In this document: one piece after another, positions 43,963-53,650 of the stretch
Position numbering within the stretch: position 1 is the first letter of the stretch
Layout of the letters: each line of letters begins with the position of its first letter
Origin: Bog-473 sp036502025
Lineage (GTDB): Bacteria > Actinomycetota > Acidimicrobiia > Acidimicrobiales > RAAP-2
Reading direction: 5' to 3'
Length of the DNA: 64,000 nucleotides
Assembly: GCA_036502025.1 (NCBI GenBank)
Contig: DASXZJ010000141.1
Location: 16,181-80,180 of the forward strand
Made by a program: the position numbers and the translations under genes
Notes under the pieces: generated by a model
Database searches by the model: none
The model's input: only the letters and a program-made list of their open reading frames with translations
Told to the model about the DNA's origin: nothing

Positions 43963-44788
43963 GGGCGTGGGCGTGGGCCAGGTGGGCCTCCACGGCGGCC
44001 CGCCACTCGGTCGGGTGGGTGAGTTGGGGTGAGTGGTACGCGCCCGCAATGACGGCGAGGTGGCCGTGCGCGATCTCGGCGGCCAGGTCGGGGGCCTGGT
44101 CCACCAGCGGGTGGTCCTTCTGGCCGACCAGGACGGTGGTGGGGCAGGTGATCCCGGGCAGGCGGTCCCGCAGCGAGGTGAGACCCTCGGAGCCGAGTAG
44201 GGCCGACCCGAGCGCCTTGATGGCGTAGGCGTCCATGCCGGCGAAGGCGGCCTCCCGGGCCTCGCGCACATCAAGCGGCGAGGTGGCGTCGATCAGCGCC
44301 TGTTCGGGTGACTCGAGGCCGAAGACGCTCGGGACGCCGCGGGCCGGGTCGAACTTGGCCATGTACTCGGCCACCATGGTGCGGATGGCGTCGTCGGGGG
44401 GCAGGAACGACCAGGCGCTGGTGTCCATCAGGATGAGCGAATTGATGAGGTCGGGGCGGGCCAGGACGACACCCAACGCCACCCGCCCGCCCATGGAGTG
44501 ACCCAGCAGGTCGACCGGGCCCTGACCCACCGCCTCGATGAAGGCGACCAGGTCGTCGGCGAGTTGCTCGACGGTGTAGCCGTCCAGGCGGCCGAGCTTG
44601 GTCGACTGCCCGTGACCCCGCTGATCGAGGGTGACCACCCGGCGGGTCGCCGAGAGTGGCCCGACCTCGCCGGCGAAGTCCTGCGCGGACCCGGTGTAAC
44701 CGTGGCACAGGATGAAGGTGGGACCTTCCCCGCCGCCGTGTTCGTTCCAGGACAGCTCCACCCCGTTGACCGCCAACCGTTGCGTCAT
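43955..44788 (-). CDS. Alpha/beta hydrolase
   Basis: This is a 277-residue hydrolase. CHGYTGSAQDF supplies the oxyanion loop, LLGHSMGGRVALG the nucleophile Ser, QKDHPLVD the acid and AYHSPQLTHP the His. A cap domain lies between. It could be an esterase, C-C hydrolase or haloperoxidase-like enzyme. The ATG at 44788 begins MTQRLAVNGVELSW, a typical first strand. It is coupled to the aldo/keto reductase downstream. Confidence 0.88.
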   Translation of the reverse strand: MTQRLAVNGVELSWNEHGGGEGPTFILCHGYTGSAQDFAGEVGPLSATRRVVTLDQRGHGQSTKLGRLDGYTVEQLADDLVAFIEAVGQGPVDLLGHSMGGRVALGVVLARPDLINSLILMDTSAWSFLPPDDAIRTMVAEYMAKFDPARGVPSVFGLESPEQALIDATSPLDVREAREAAFAGMDAYAIKALGSALLGSEGLTSLRDRLPGITCPTTVLVGQKDHPLVDQAPDLAAEIAHGHLAVIAGAYHSPQLTHPTEWRAAVEAHLAHAHAHD

Positions 44789-44841
44789 GCGCCAGTTTCT
44801 AGCTGGATCGCCGGGGAATGGCGAGCCGGTTTCCGTGGACC

Positions 44842-46005
<1,164 letters not shown>

Positions 46006-46104
46006 TCTTCTACCTCCAGGTGATGCCAAGCGGCACCGAACCGTTAAACACTACCAGCGGGGTCAACATTCCCGCCGGGAGGACCGGTCTGGAAAGCTGG
46101 CCCG

Positions 46105-46710
46105 GTGGAGCTCCACGAGGCCGTTCAGCGCCGGGCCATGGTGCGCAGCTTCTCGCCCGATCCGGTCGACCCGGGCGTGGTCGACTCCATTGTGCGGGCG
46201 GCCCTGCGGGCCCCGAGCGCCGGCAATACCGCCGGCACGGCCTGGGTCATCCTGGAGGGCGAGGAGCAGACCGCCCGCTACTGGGAGGCCACCACCGACG
46301 CCGAGTGGCGTTCCCGCAGTCCCCGTTGGGAGGGCCTCCGCCGGGCCCCGGTCGTTCTGCTGGCCTACGCCTCGGCCGAGGCCTACCTGGCGCGCTACGG
46401 GGAGGCCGACAAGGCCGACTCGGGGCTGGCTGTCGGCGAGGAGGCGTGGTCCGTCCCCTATTGGACGGGCGATGCCGCCTTCGGAGTCATGTCGGTGCTC
46501 TTGGCGGCGGTCGACGCCGGGCTGGGGGCGTGCATCCTGGGCAATTTCCGGGGCGAGGCCGCGCTGGCCTCGGTGCTGGGCGTCCCGTCCGAATGGCGGC
46601 TGTTCGGCGCCGTTCCCCTGGGCCGGCCCGACGGCCGGGATCACCCCTCGCCCTCGCTGGAGCGGTCCCGCCCCGACGCATCCGATCGAGTCCATCGCGG
46701 CACGTGGTGA
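46105..46710 (+). CDS. Nitroreductase family protein
   Basis: This is a 201-residue FMN-dependent oxidoreductase. The N-terminal LHEAVQRRAMVRSFSPDPVDP block, RAALRAPSAGNTAG and the C-terminal GLGACILGNFRGE segment are family marks. It uses NAD(P)H to reduce nitro groups, quinones or other acceptors. An AAAGCT box six bases before the GTG suggests a leaderless transcript. The following 487 bases are gene-free. Confidence 0.88.
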   Translation: MELHEAVQRRAMVRSFSPDPVDPGVVDSIVRAALRAPSAGNTAGTAWVILEGEEQTARYWEATTDAEWRSRSPRWEGLRRAPVVLLAYASAEAYLARYGEADKADSGLAVGEEAWSVPYWTGDAAFGVMSVLLAAVDAGLGACILGNFRGEAALASVLGVPSEWRLFGAVPLGRPDGRDHPSPSLERSRPDASDRVHRGTW

Positions 46711-47197
46711 TCGTTTCGAGTACCTCGTGGGACCCCAGCCAGGTTTTGAGCAAGGTTCCGGGCAAGGTCGGTCCCACAACGTGGCGGCATGGTCCCTCCA
46801 AAATCGGATTCGATAAACCTTGAATTCACCCTCTGGAACGATCCCCTCATCGATAGCCGGGGGGTCTCCGCCTTCTCGCTCTACGTCGATTTCTTCTGGT
46901 TGCCGGTTCTGGGACCTTCCGCCACCGCACTCCTCCGGATCGTGAACATCCACTTCGTGCTGCGCCCGGAGAAGTGCGAATTCGGGCATGACATCTTGAG
47001 CGCCGCGCTCGGTCTCGGTGCCGGGTCAAACCGAAACGCTCCACTTCCCCGGGCCATAAACCGTTGCATCCGTTTCGGGGTGGCCAAGAGGACGGGGCCT
47101 GGCTCCGTTGCCGTGCGTCGCTTCGTGAGCCCAATTGCCCAGCACCACCTGTCGCGCCTGCCGCCGGCCCTGCAGGAAATGCACTCCGTCTGCCTGC
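46711..47197. other. Gene-free 487-base stretch with an inverted repeat
   Basis: Frames are open here on both strands, but none shows domain character, a good start or codon bias like the neighbours. G+C is lower than in the flanks. Near the left end is a perfect 8-base inverted repeat (46727-46777). No cobalamin riboswitch motif was found, although cob and metH genes follow. It may be a remnant of lost genes. Confidence 0.5.
46727..46777. repeat. Inverted repeat GTGGGACC / GGTCCCAC, 35-base spacer
   Basis: The arms are perfect, and the spacer contains two similar blocks (GCAAGGTTCCGG and GCAAGGTCGG). A third GGTCCC follows at 46791. It lies 17 bases after the nitroreductase stop, so it could be a terminator-like or structured RNA element. 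Confidence 0.5.
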
Positions 47198-47749
47198 TCA
47201 GGTGTCGCGGTGTTTCGATAGGGCATGATCCGGCCCCTCCTGCCAGCGGGCCATCGCCCACAGCAGATCTGAGAGCCGGTTGAGATAGGTGCCGACCAGC
47301 GACCCCTCTACCGGAGCCCCGACGTAGAGGCGCTCGGCCCGCCGGACGATGGTGCGGGCGAAGTCGAGGGCAGCCGAACACCGGTTCTCGCCCGGCATGG
47401 TGAAGTCGCTCGGGATGTCGGGGCGCTCCCGCATCTCGTCGATGGCGGCTTCGAGGGCCGTCACCATCTCCTCGGTCACCAGCGACGCCCCGGGCTTGAG
47501 CTTGTGGCGATTGTCCGGGGCCGTGGCCACCTCGGCCATCAGGACATAGAGCTCCCGCTCCAGCTCGGTCAGGCGGAGATTGAGCTCCGAGCCGGGCGCC
47601 GATTCGGCTCGAGCCAGGCCCAGGGCCGACTGGGCCTCGTCGACCGCCCCGTTCACCTCGATGGGCGCCGAATCCTTGCGGACCCGACCGCCGTGATACA
47701 GGCCCGTGGTCCCGTCATCGCCGGTCTTGGTGTAGATCCGTGGGGTCAT
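47198..47749 (-). CDS. Cob(I)yrinic acid a,c-diamide adenosyltransferase, PduO type
   Basis: This is a 183-residue ATP:corrinoid adenosyltransferase. YTKTGDDGTTGL is the ATP-binding loop, and FARTIVRRAERL and LSDLLWAMAR are the helices that line the active site. It makes adenosylcobalamin, the cofactor of the mutase at 36716. A TAGCAT box eight bases before the ATG suggests a leaderless transcript. It is divergent from metH. Confidence 0.94.
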   Translation of the reverse strand: MTPRIYTKTGDDGTTGLYHGGRVRKDSAPIEVNGAVDEAQSALGLARAESAPGSELNLRLTELERELYVLMAEVATAPDNRHKLKPGASLVTEEMVTALEAAIDEMRERPDIPSDFTMPGENRCSAALDFARTIVRRAERLYVGAPVEGSLVGTYLNRLSDLLWAMARWQEGPDHALSKHRDT

Positions 47750-47796
47750 TGAGCCGGATGCTACCGGGACGTTCGGGAAGGGCAGGTGGCGACCGG

Positions 47797-47802
47797 TATC
47801 CT
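47797..47802 (+). promoter_or_regulatory. -10 box TATCCT ahead of metH
   Basis: TATCCT ends nine bases before the GTG of metH. No ribosome binding site is visible, so a short-leader or leaderless mRNA is likely. No B12 riboswitch fits into the 62-base gap to cobalamin adenosyltransferase. Confidence 0.5.
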
Positions 47803-47811
47803 GTCTGGACC

Positions 47812-50800
47812 GTGCCAGTCCTCCCCGAACTCCTTGGTCGCCTCGATCCCACCTCGTCGACGTACCTCCGGGCCCTGCGCGAGCGCGTCCTGATCTTCGA
47901 CGGCGCCATGGGGACCAACCTGCAGATTCTCGGGCTGAGCCCTGAGGACTTCGGCGGCCCCGAACTCGAGGGCTGCAACGAGTACCTGATCAAGACCCGG
48001 CCCGACCTGATCTCCCAGGTCCACCGCTCGTTCTACGAGGTGGGCTGCGACGTGGTCGAGACGGGGACCTTCGGCTCGTCCTCGGTGGTGCTGGTCGAGT
48101 ACGGCCTGGCCGACCGGGCCCGCGAGATCAGCCGGGAGGGTGCCGAGCTGGCCAAGGCGGTCGCCGCCGAGTTCAGCACCCCCGAGCGCCCCCGTTGGGT
48201 AGCCGGCAGCATGGGCCCGGGCACCAAGTTCCCGACGCTCGGCCACATCCCCTACGCCGAGCTGCGCGACGCCTACGAAGAGCAGGCCCTGGGCCTCCTC
48301 GAGGGCGGCGTGGACCTGCTCCTGATTGAGACGGTGTTCGACCTCCTCTCGGCCAAGTCGGCCATCAACGGGGCCCGCCGGGCCATGCTGGCCCTGGACC
48401 GGATCGTGCCCATCCAGGTGCAGGTGACCATTGAGCTGACGGGCCGCATGCTGCCGGGCACCGAGATCGCCGCCGCCCTCACCGTGCTCGATGCGATGCA
48501 GGTCGACGTGGTCGGCCTCAACTGCGCCACCGGTCCGGTCGAGATGAGTGAGGCCCTGCGCCACCTCTCCGCCACCAGCCGCATGCCCATCGCCTGCCTG
48601 CCCAACGCCGGCCTGCCCTCGGTGGTCGAAGGCAAGATGCACTACGACCTGACGCCGGACCAGCTGGCCGACCACCTGCACCGCTTCGTCACCGAATTCG
48701 GCGTTTCCGTCGTCGGCGGCTGCTGCGGGACGACCCCCGAGCACCTGGCCGCCGTGGTGGCCCGCTGCGCGGAGGCCACGCCTGCCGCTCGCACCCCGGT
48801 GTTCGAGCCGGCGGCGGCGTCCATCTACACGTCGGTCCCATTCCATCAGGACACCTCGTTCCTGGTCGTCGGGGAGCGCACCAACGCCAACGGATCCAAG
48901 CGCTTCCGCGAGGCGATGCTCGAAGCCGACTGGGACACCTGCGTGGCCATGGCCCGCGATCAGGTCACCGAGGGCGCCCACGTCATCGACGTCTGCGTCG
49001 ACTACACCGGCGCCGACGGCGTGGCCGACATGCACGAGGTGGCCAGCCGTTTCGCCACTCAAGCCAGCGTTCCCCTCATGGTCGACTCGACGGAGGGACC
49101 GGTCGCCCGCGCCGCGCTGGAGTGGATCGGGGGGCGGCCCATCCTCAACTCGGTCAACCTGGAGGAGGGCGACGAACCCGGCACTCGACTCGACACCTTT
49201 CTCCGGCTCGCTCGGGAGTTCGGCGCCGCCGTGGTGTGCACCTGTATCGATGAAGAGGGCCAGGCCCGCACGGCCGAATGGAAGCTGCGGGCGGCTCGGA
49301 ACATCCGGGACATCGCCGTCGAGCGCTACGGCCTCGAACCGGAGGACCTGCTCTTCGACCCCCTGGCCCTGCCCCTGTCCACCGGCATGGAAGAGAGCCG
49401 GATGGACGGGATCGAGACCATCGAGGGGATCAGGTCCATCAAGACCGAGTTGCCCGGCGTCTCGACCATTCTCGGATTGTCCAACGTCTCCTTCGGCCTC
49501 AACCCGGCCGCTCGCCAGGTGCTCAACTCGGTGTTCCTGCACGAGTGTGTCGAAGCCGGTCTGGACTCGGCCATCGTCCACGCGTCAAAGATCCTCCCTC
49601 TGTCCCGAATTGAGGAGCGGGCCAAGGAAATCAGCCTGGACCTGGTCTACAACCGCCGTACCGACGACTACGACCCGCTCCAAGAACTGCTGGCCCTGTT
49701 CGACGGGGTCAAGGTCAACACCGGCGCCCAGGACGATCACGCCGACTGGCCGGTGGACCAGCGGTTGTCGCAGCGGATCATCGACGGCAACCGGACCGGA
49801 CTCGACGCCGACCTGACCGAAGCGCTCGACTCGGGCCTGGGCGCGCTGGCCATCGTCAACGACATCCTGCTCGAGGGCATGAAGGTGGTCGGCGAACGGT
49901 TCGCCTCCGGGGAGATGCAGTTGCCCTTCGTCCTGCAGTCAGCCGAGACCATGAAGGCCGCCGTGGCCTTCCTCGAGCCTTACATGGAGAAGGCCGACCA
50001 GGGCGGCAAGGGAACGGTCGTACTGGCCACCGTCAAGGGTGACGTGCACGACATCGGCAAGAACCTGGTCGACATCATCCTGACCAACAACGGGTACGAG
50101 GTGATCAACCTCGGGATCAAGATCGGGATCAACGAGATGATCGCGGCGGCCGAATCCCACAAGGCTGATGCCATCGGCATGAGCGGGCTCCTGGTGAAGT
50201 CGACCCTTATCATGCGCGAGAACCTGGTCGAGCTCAACCAGCGCGACCTGGCCGACTTCCCCATCCTGTTGGGCGGGGCCGCCCTGACCCGCACCTACGT
50301 CGAGCGCGACCTGCGCGAGATCTATGAGGGCCGCCTCTTCTACGGCCGGGACGCCTTCGAGGGGTTGCGCACCATGGACCGCCTGGTCGAGATGAAGAAG
50401 TCGGGCGAGCAGGACCCCACGTTCGGGCGGGAGATCTCGGAGAAGAACGTCCCCAAGCGCAGTCGCCTGGAGCCCCAGGACACGACGCCGGTCGAGGGCC
50501 AACCGGCCCGATCCGCCGTGGCGTCGGACAACCCGCTCTTCCCGCCCCCGTTCGTCGGCAGCCGCATCGCCAAGGGCATACCGCTGGACGACATCGTCGA
50601 ATACCTGAACCTGACCGCCCTGTTCCGGAACCAGTGGGGCTTCCGTCCTGAGAACGGGGAGGACGACACCGCCTTCAAAACCAGGGTGCGGGCCACCCTG
50701 CGCCAGGAGCTGGCGAAGGCCAAGGAGGGTGACCTGCTCATCCCCCAGGTGACCTACGGCCACTTCGCCGCCAACGCCGAGGGCAACGACCTGATCATCT

Positions 50801-51321
50801 GGAAGGACGAGTCCCGGGCCTCGGAGTGGATGCGCTTCACCTTCCCGCGCCAGCGCAAGGAGCCCTGGCTCTGCATCTCCGACTTCTTCCGTCCGAGCGG
50901 CTCGGGCGAAGAGGACTTCGCCAGCTTCATGCTCTGCACCATCGGATCGCGGGCCTCCGAGGAGGCGGCCCGGCTCTTCGCCGAGAACAAGTACCAGGAT
51001 TACCTGTTCCTCCACGGCCTCAGTGTGGAGATGGCCGAGGCGACGGCCGAGTACTGGCACCATCGGATACGGCAGGAACTGGGGTTCGTCAACGAAGATG
51101 GGCCATCGTTGGCAGGGTTGTTCCGGCAGACGTATCGAGGCGGGCGTTATTCGTGGGGCTATCCGGCCTGTCCGGACCTCACCGACAATGCAAAGGTGGT
51201 GGATCTGTTGGAAGGCGACCGGATCGGGGTGACGGTCAGCGAGGGATTCCAACTGCATCCGGAGCAGACCACCGACGCCATCATCTGCCACCACCCTGAG
51301 GCCAAGTACTTCGTGGCGTGA
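47812..51321 (+). CDS. metH: Cobalamin-dependent methionine synthase
   Basis: This is a 1169-residue complete MetH, which transfers a methyl group from methyltetrahydrofolate to homocysteine. The order is a homocysteine domain with zinc ligands Cys238, Cys304 and Cys305 (GGCCGTTPEH), a pterin domain (about 340-610), a cap, a B12 domain with DVHDIGKN (Asp744, His746) and a C-terminal activation domain ending with SWGYPACPDL for AdoMet. The GTG start follows a TATCCT box. The stop overlaps the start of the next gene (TGATG). Confidence 0.97.
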   Translation: MPVLPELLGRLDPTSSTYLRALRERVLIFDGAMGTNLQILGLSPEDFGGPELEGCNEYLIKTRPDLISQVHRSFYEVGCDVVETGTFGSSSVVLVEYGLADRAREISREGAELAKAVAAEFSTPERPRWVAGSMGPGTKFPTLGHIPYAELRDAYEEQALGLLEGGVDLLLIETVFDLLSAKSAINGARRAMLALDRIVPIQVQVTIELTGRMLPGTEIAAALTVLDAMQVDVVGLNCATGPVEMSEALRHLSATSRMPIACLPNAGLPSVVEGKMHYDLTPDQLADHLHRFVTEFGVSVVGGCCGTTPEHLAAVVARCAEATPAARTPVFEPAAASIYTSVPFHQDTSFLVVGERTNANGSKRFREAMLEADWDTCVAMARDQVTEGAHVIDVCVDYTGADGVADMHEVASRFATQASVPLMVDSTEGPVARAALEWIGGRPILNSVNLEEGDEPGTRLDTFLRLAREFGAAVVCTCIDEEGQARTAEWKLRAARNIRDIAVERYGLEPEDLLFDPLALPLSTGMEESRMDGIETIEGIRSIKTELPGVSTILGLSNVSFGLNPAARQVLNSVFLHECVEAGLDSAIVHASKILPLSRIEERAKEISLDLVYNRRTDDYDPLQELLALFDGVKVNTGAQDDHADWPVDQRLSQRIIDGNRTGLDADLTEALDSGLGALAIVNDILLEGMKVVGERFASGEMQLPFVLQSAETMKAAVAFLEPYMEKADQGGKGTVVLATVKGDVHDIGKNLVDIILTNNGYEVINLGIKIGINEMIAAAESHKADAIGMSGLLVKSTLIMRENLVELNQRDLADFPILLGGAALTRTYVERDLREIYEGRLFYGRDAFEGLRTMDRLVEMKKSGEQDPTFGREISEKNVPKRSRLEPQDTTPVEGQPARSAVASDNPLFPPPFVGSRIAKGIPLDDIVEYLNLTALFRNQWGFRPENGEDDTAFKTRVRATLRQELAKAKEGDLLIPQVTYGHFAANAEGNDLIIWKDESRASEWMRFTFPRQRKEPWLCISDFFRPSGSGEEDFASFMLCTIGSRASEEAARLFAENKYQDYLFLHGLSVEMAEATAEYWHHRIRQELGFVNEDGPSLAGLFRQTYRGGRYSWGYPACPDLTDNAKVVDLLEGDRIGVTVSEGFQLHPEQTTDAIICHHPEAKYFVA

Positions 51322-52085
51322 TGACGGCCATGGCGCGGCGGGCCACCCTCGCCCTCGGGGGCGTGCTGGGTCTGATCGCGCTGGCGGCCCCGTCAGCCGT
51401 CGGGGCGTCGACCCCCTCCTTGGCCAGGGTCGTCATCCCCGACCTCGGCTACGGCTACACCGTGATCAGCCAGGGACCGCTCCAGGCCAAAGGGGTGGGC
51501 GCCTCATCGCCTGACCCGGCCGGCGCCGCGGCTGCACTGAGTCGGCTGTCGAGGGCGGGCTCGATCGCCACTTACCAGCGGGTGTGGCAGGACTCCGGAG
51601 ACAACAACGAGGTGCAGGATCTGGTGGTGCGCTTCTCGACCGTCGCCGGGGCGCGGCGGTACCTGACCTCGGTCACGCACACGCTGGCCGGTGCGGAGGT
51701 CGTCAGTTCGGGGCCGCTCGCCGGCATCCCCGGCGCCTTCCGCGCCACCTACTTCGCGCAAACATCAACCCAGGTCGGGGTGGGCCAGGCCATCGCCATG
51801 GCCCGGGGGGCGTATGTGGCCACGATCTCGTACTTCTCCTCCAACGCGGCCGCCAACACCCAACCGATCACGCTGACCAACGCCCAGATCGCCGCCACGG
51901 CGCAGTACGCGTCAATGCCGCCAGCCACTCAGGCCCGGAGCGCCACCCCCACGACCGCGCACAAGAACCAGGTGCTGGGATGGCTCGCCCTGGTGATCGG
52001 CATCATCGCCCTGGGTGATCTCGTCCTCATCGCAGTGCGTGCGCAGCAGCGGCGGCGTCACGCGCGTGGTAGCTGGATCGGGTGA
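51321..52085 (+). CDS. Exported protein with C-terminal membrane helix, unknown function
   Basis: This is a 254-residue protein with a signal peptide (ATLALGGVLGLIALAAPSAVGA), an outer domain of about 170 residues (VVRFSTVAGARRYLTSVTHT resembles a PknH/sensor-like or DUF-type alpha-beta domain), and a C-terminal helix (WLALVIGIIALGDLVLIAV) with a basic tail. I do not recognise the family. It is coupled to metH by start-stop overlap. Its last 59 bases run antisense over the end of the LipB-LipA gene. Confidence 0.6.
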   Translation: MTAMARRATLALGGVLGLIALAAPSAVGASTPSLARVVIPDLGYGYTVISQGPLQAKGVGASSPDPAGAAAALSRLSRAGSIATYQRVWQDSGDNNEVQDLVVRFSTVAGARRYLTSVTHTLAGAEVVSSGPLAGIPGAFRATYFAQTSTQVGVGQAIAMARGAYVATISYFSSNAAANTQPITLTNAQIAATAQYASMPPATQARSATPTTAHKNQVLGWLALVIGIIALGDLVLIAVRAQQRRRHARGSWIG

Positions 52086-53640
52086 GCGGGGACGCTTCAG
52101 TGTGGGGAACGCCGAGTTCGGCACCGGCGGCCCGCAACCGATCGAACTCCTCGGGCGCCCAGTAGCGCGCCACCGGTAGGTGGTCGCGGCTCGGGCGCAG
52201 GTACTGGCCGACGGTGATGATGGAAACCCCGACGGCCCGCAGGTCAGCCATGGTGGAGACGACCTCGTCCTCGCGCTCCCCCAGTCCGACCATGAGCCCT
52301 GATTTGGTGACCAGTCCGGCCGCACCTGCTCGGGCCAGCACGGCCAGGCTGCGGGCGTAGCCGGCCGACGGGCGCACGGCGCGCTGCAGGCGGGCAACGG
52401 TCTCGATGTTGTGGTTCAGCACATCGGGCCGGGCGGCAAAGATCGTCTCGAGGGATGCGATGTCGCCCCGGCAGTCCGAAATCAGGACCTCAACGGTGGT
52501 GCCGGGCATTCGGGCCCGGACGGCCGTGATCGTCTCGGCCATGGCGCCCGCGCCGCCGTCGGGCAGATCGTCGCGGGCCACGCAGGTCACCACGGCATGG
52601 CCGAGGCCCATCCGCTCCACCGCCCGGGCCACCCGGTCGGGCTCGTCGGGAGCCAGCGGGAGCGGGTGACGGGTATCGACCTGGCAAAAGCCGCAGGCCC
52701 TGGTGCAGCGTTCCCCGTTGATCATGAAGGTGGCCGTCCCATCGGCCCAGCATTCGTAGATGTTGGGACAGCCGGCTTCCTCGCACACCGTGGCCAGTCC
52801 GAGGTCGTGCACCGTCTGGCCCAGGGCGGCGTACTCCTTGCCCATGCGCACAGGCACCCGCAGCCATTCCGGTTTGCGCTGCTCGATCCGCAGTCCCGCT
52901 TCGGGAGCGACGCCGGCCTGGCGCAGGCGCCGGAGGAGGGGTCGCTCAACGACGGTGCCGAGCCCGGCATTGCCCCTTGTCACGTCGCGCCGTTCCACGC
53001 CGGCTCCCCCGAACATCGCGGTGGCCCGGCCGATGAACGCTTCGAGGACCGAGGCGAACGAGGCGTCCACCCCCTCTTCCCGGAGCGAGGTCACGGCGCG
53101 ATCGGCGATCCCGCAGGGAACGATGTGGCCGAACATGGAGAGGTCGCAGTCGACGTTCAGCGCGACGCCGTGCAAGGTGCGCCGCATTCGGGCCGGGCCC
53201 CGTACCGTCCGCACGCCGATGGCCGCGATCTTGCGCGGGGACGGGCCCTCGGCATCGATCCACACCCCGGGGTACTCGTCGACCCGGGTAGCCCCGGGCA
53301 GGCCCACGTCATCGAGGGTGGCGATGACGAGCTCCTCGAGCCGGTGCACGTGCGAGGGGCCGGCCGAGGGGTCGTCGGGGACCGAGAGGATCGGGTAGGC
53401 CACCAATTGGCCCGGGCCGTGGTAGGTCACGTCGCCGCCCCGGTCGGTCCGCTCGAGTGTCGCCCCGACGGACTCGGGCGCCGTCAGGACGTGGTCCGGA
53501 TCCCCGTGCACGCCGAGGGTGAAGACGTGGGGATGCTGCAGGACCAACACGTAGTCGTCCTCGCTCCCGGTCGCCAGGGCGTGCTGGAGAGCGAAAGCCT
53601 CGTGGTAGGGAACTGTTCCGAGCGTTCGGATGCGCAACAC
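52027..53640 (-). CDS. Fused octanoyltransferase-lipoyl synthase (LipB-LipA)
   Basis: This is a 537-residue single chain with both enzymes of lipoate synthesis. Residues 1-215 are LipB: RGGDVTYHGPGQLVAYP, the catalytic Lys137 (SPRKIAAIGVR) and Cys176 (PCGIADRAV). Residues about 240-537 are the radical-SAM enzyme LipA: the auxiliary cluster Cys286, Cys291 and Cys297, the SAM cluster CTRACGFC (Cys312, 316, 319) and the RSSYHA serine near the C-terminus. No stop or frameshift lies between them. It is the third gene of an lpd-E2 operon, ten bases after E2. Confidence 0.93.
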   Translation of the reverse strand: MLRIRTLGTVPYHEAFALQHALATGSEDDYVLVLQHPHVFTLGVHGDPDHVLTAPESVGATLERTDRGGDVTYHGPGQLVAYPILSVPDDPSAGPSHVHRLEELVIATLDDVGLPGATRVDEYPGVWIDAEGPSPRKIAAIGVRTVRGPARMRRTLHGVALNVDCDLSMFGHIVPCGIADRAVTSLREEGVDASFASVLEAFIGRATAMFGGAGVERRDVTRGNAGLGTVVERPLLRRLRQAGVAPEAGLRIEQRKPEWLRVPVRMGKEYAALGQTVHDLGLATVCEEAGCPNIYECWADGTATFMINGERCTRACGFCQVDTRHPLPLAPDEPDRVARAVERMGLGHAVVTCVARDDLPDGGAGAMAETITAVRARMPGTTVEVLISDCRGDIASLETIFAARPDVLNHNIETVARLQRAVRPSAGYARSLAVLARAGAAGLVTKSGLMVGLGEREDEVVSTMADLRAVGVSIITVGQYLRPSRDHLPVARYWAPEEFDRLRAAGAELGVPHTEASPLTRSSYHARDAAAAAHALR

Positions 53641-53650
53641 GGGTAGGCCG

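Noticed and set aside
46789..47283. Possible protein of 164 codons in the gap before the adenosyltransferase gene
   Set aside because: No ribosome binding site, no domain character, and it overlaps the end of the convergent gene; left as non-coding.
47750..47811. Cobalamin riboswitch ahead of metH
   Set aside because: The gap is only 62 bases and has no B12-box; a TATCCT promoter sits nine bases before the start.
47761..49581. 606-codon open frame antisense to metH
   Set aside because: Low-complexity translation and full overlap with a certain gene.
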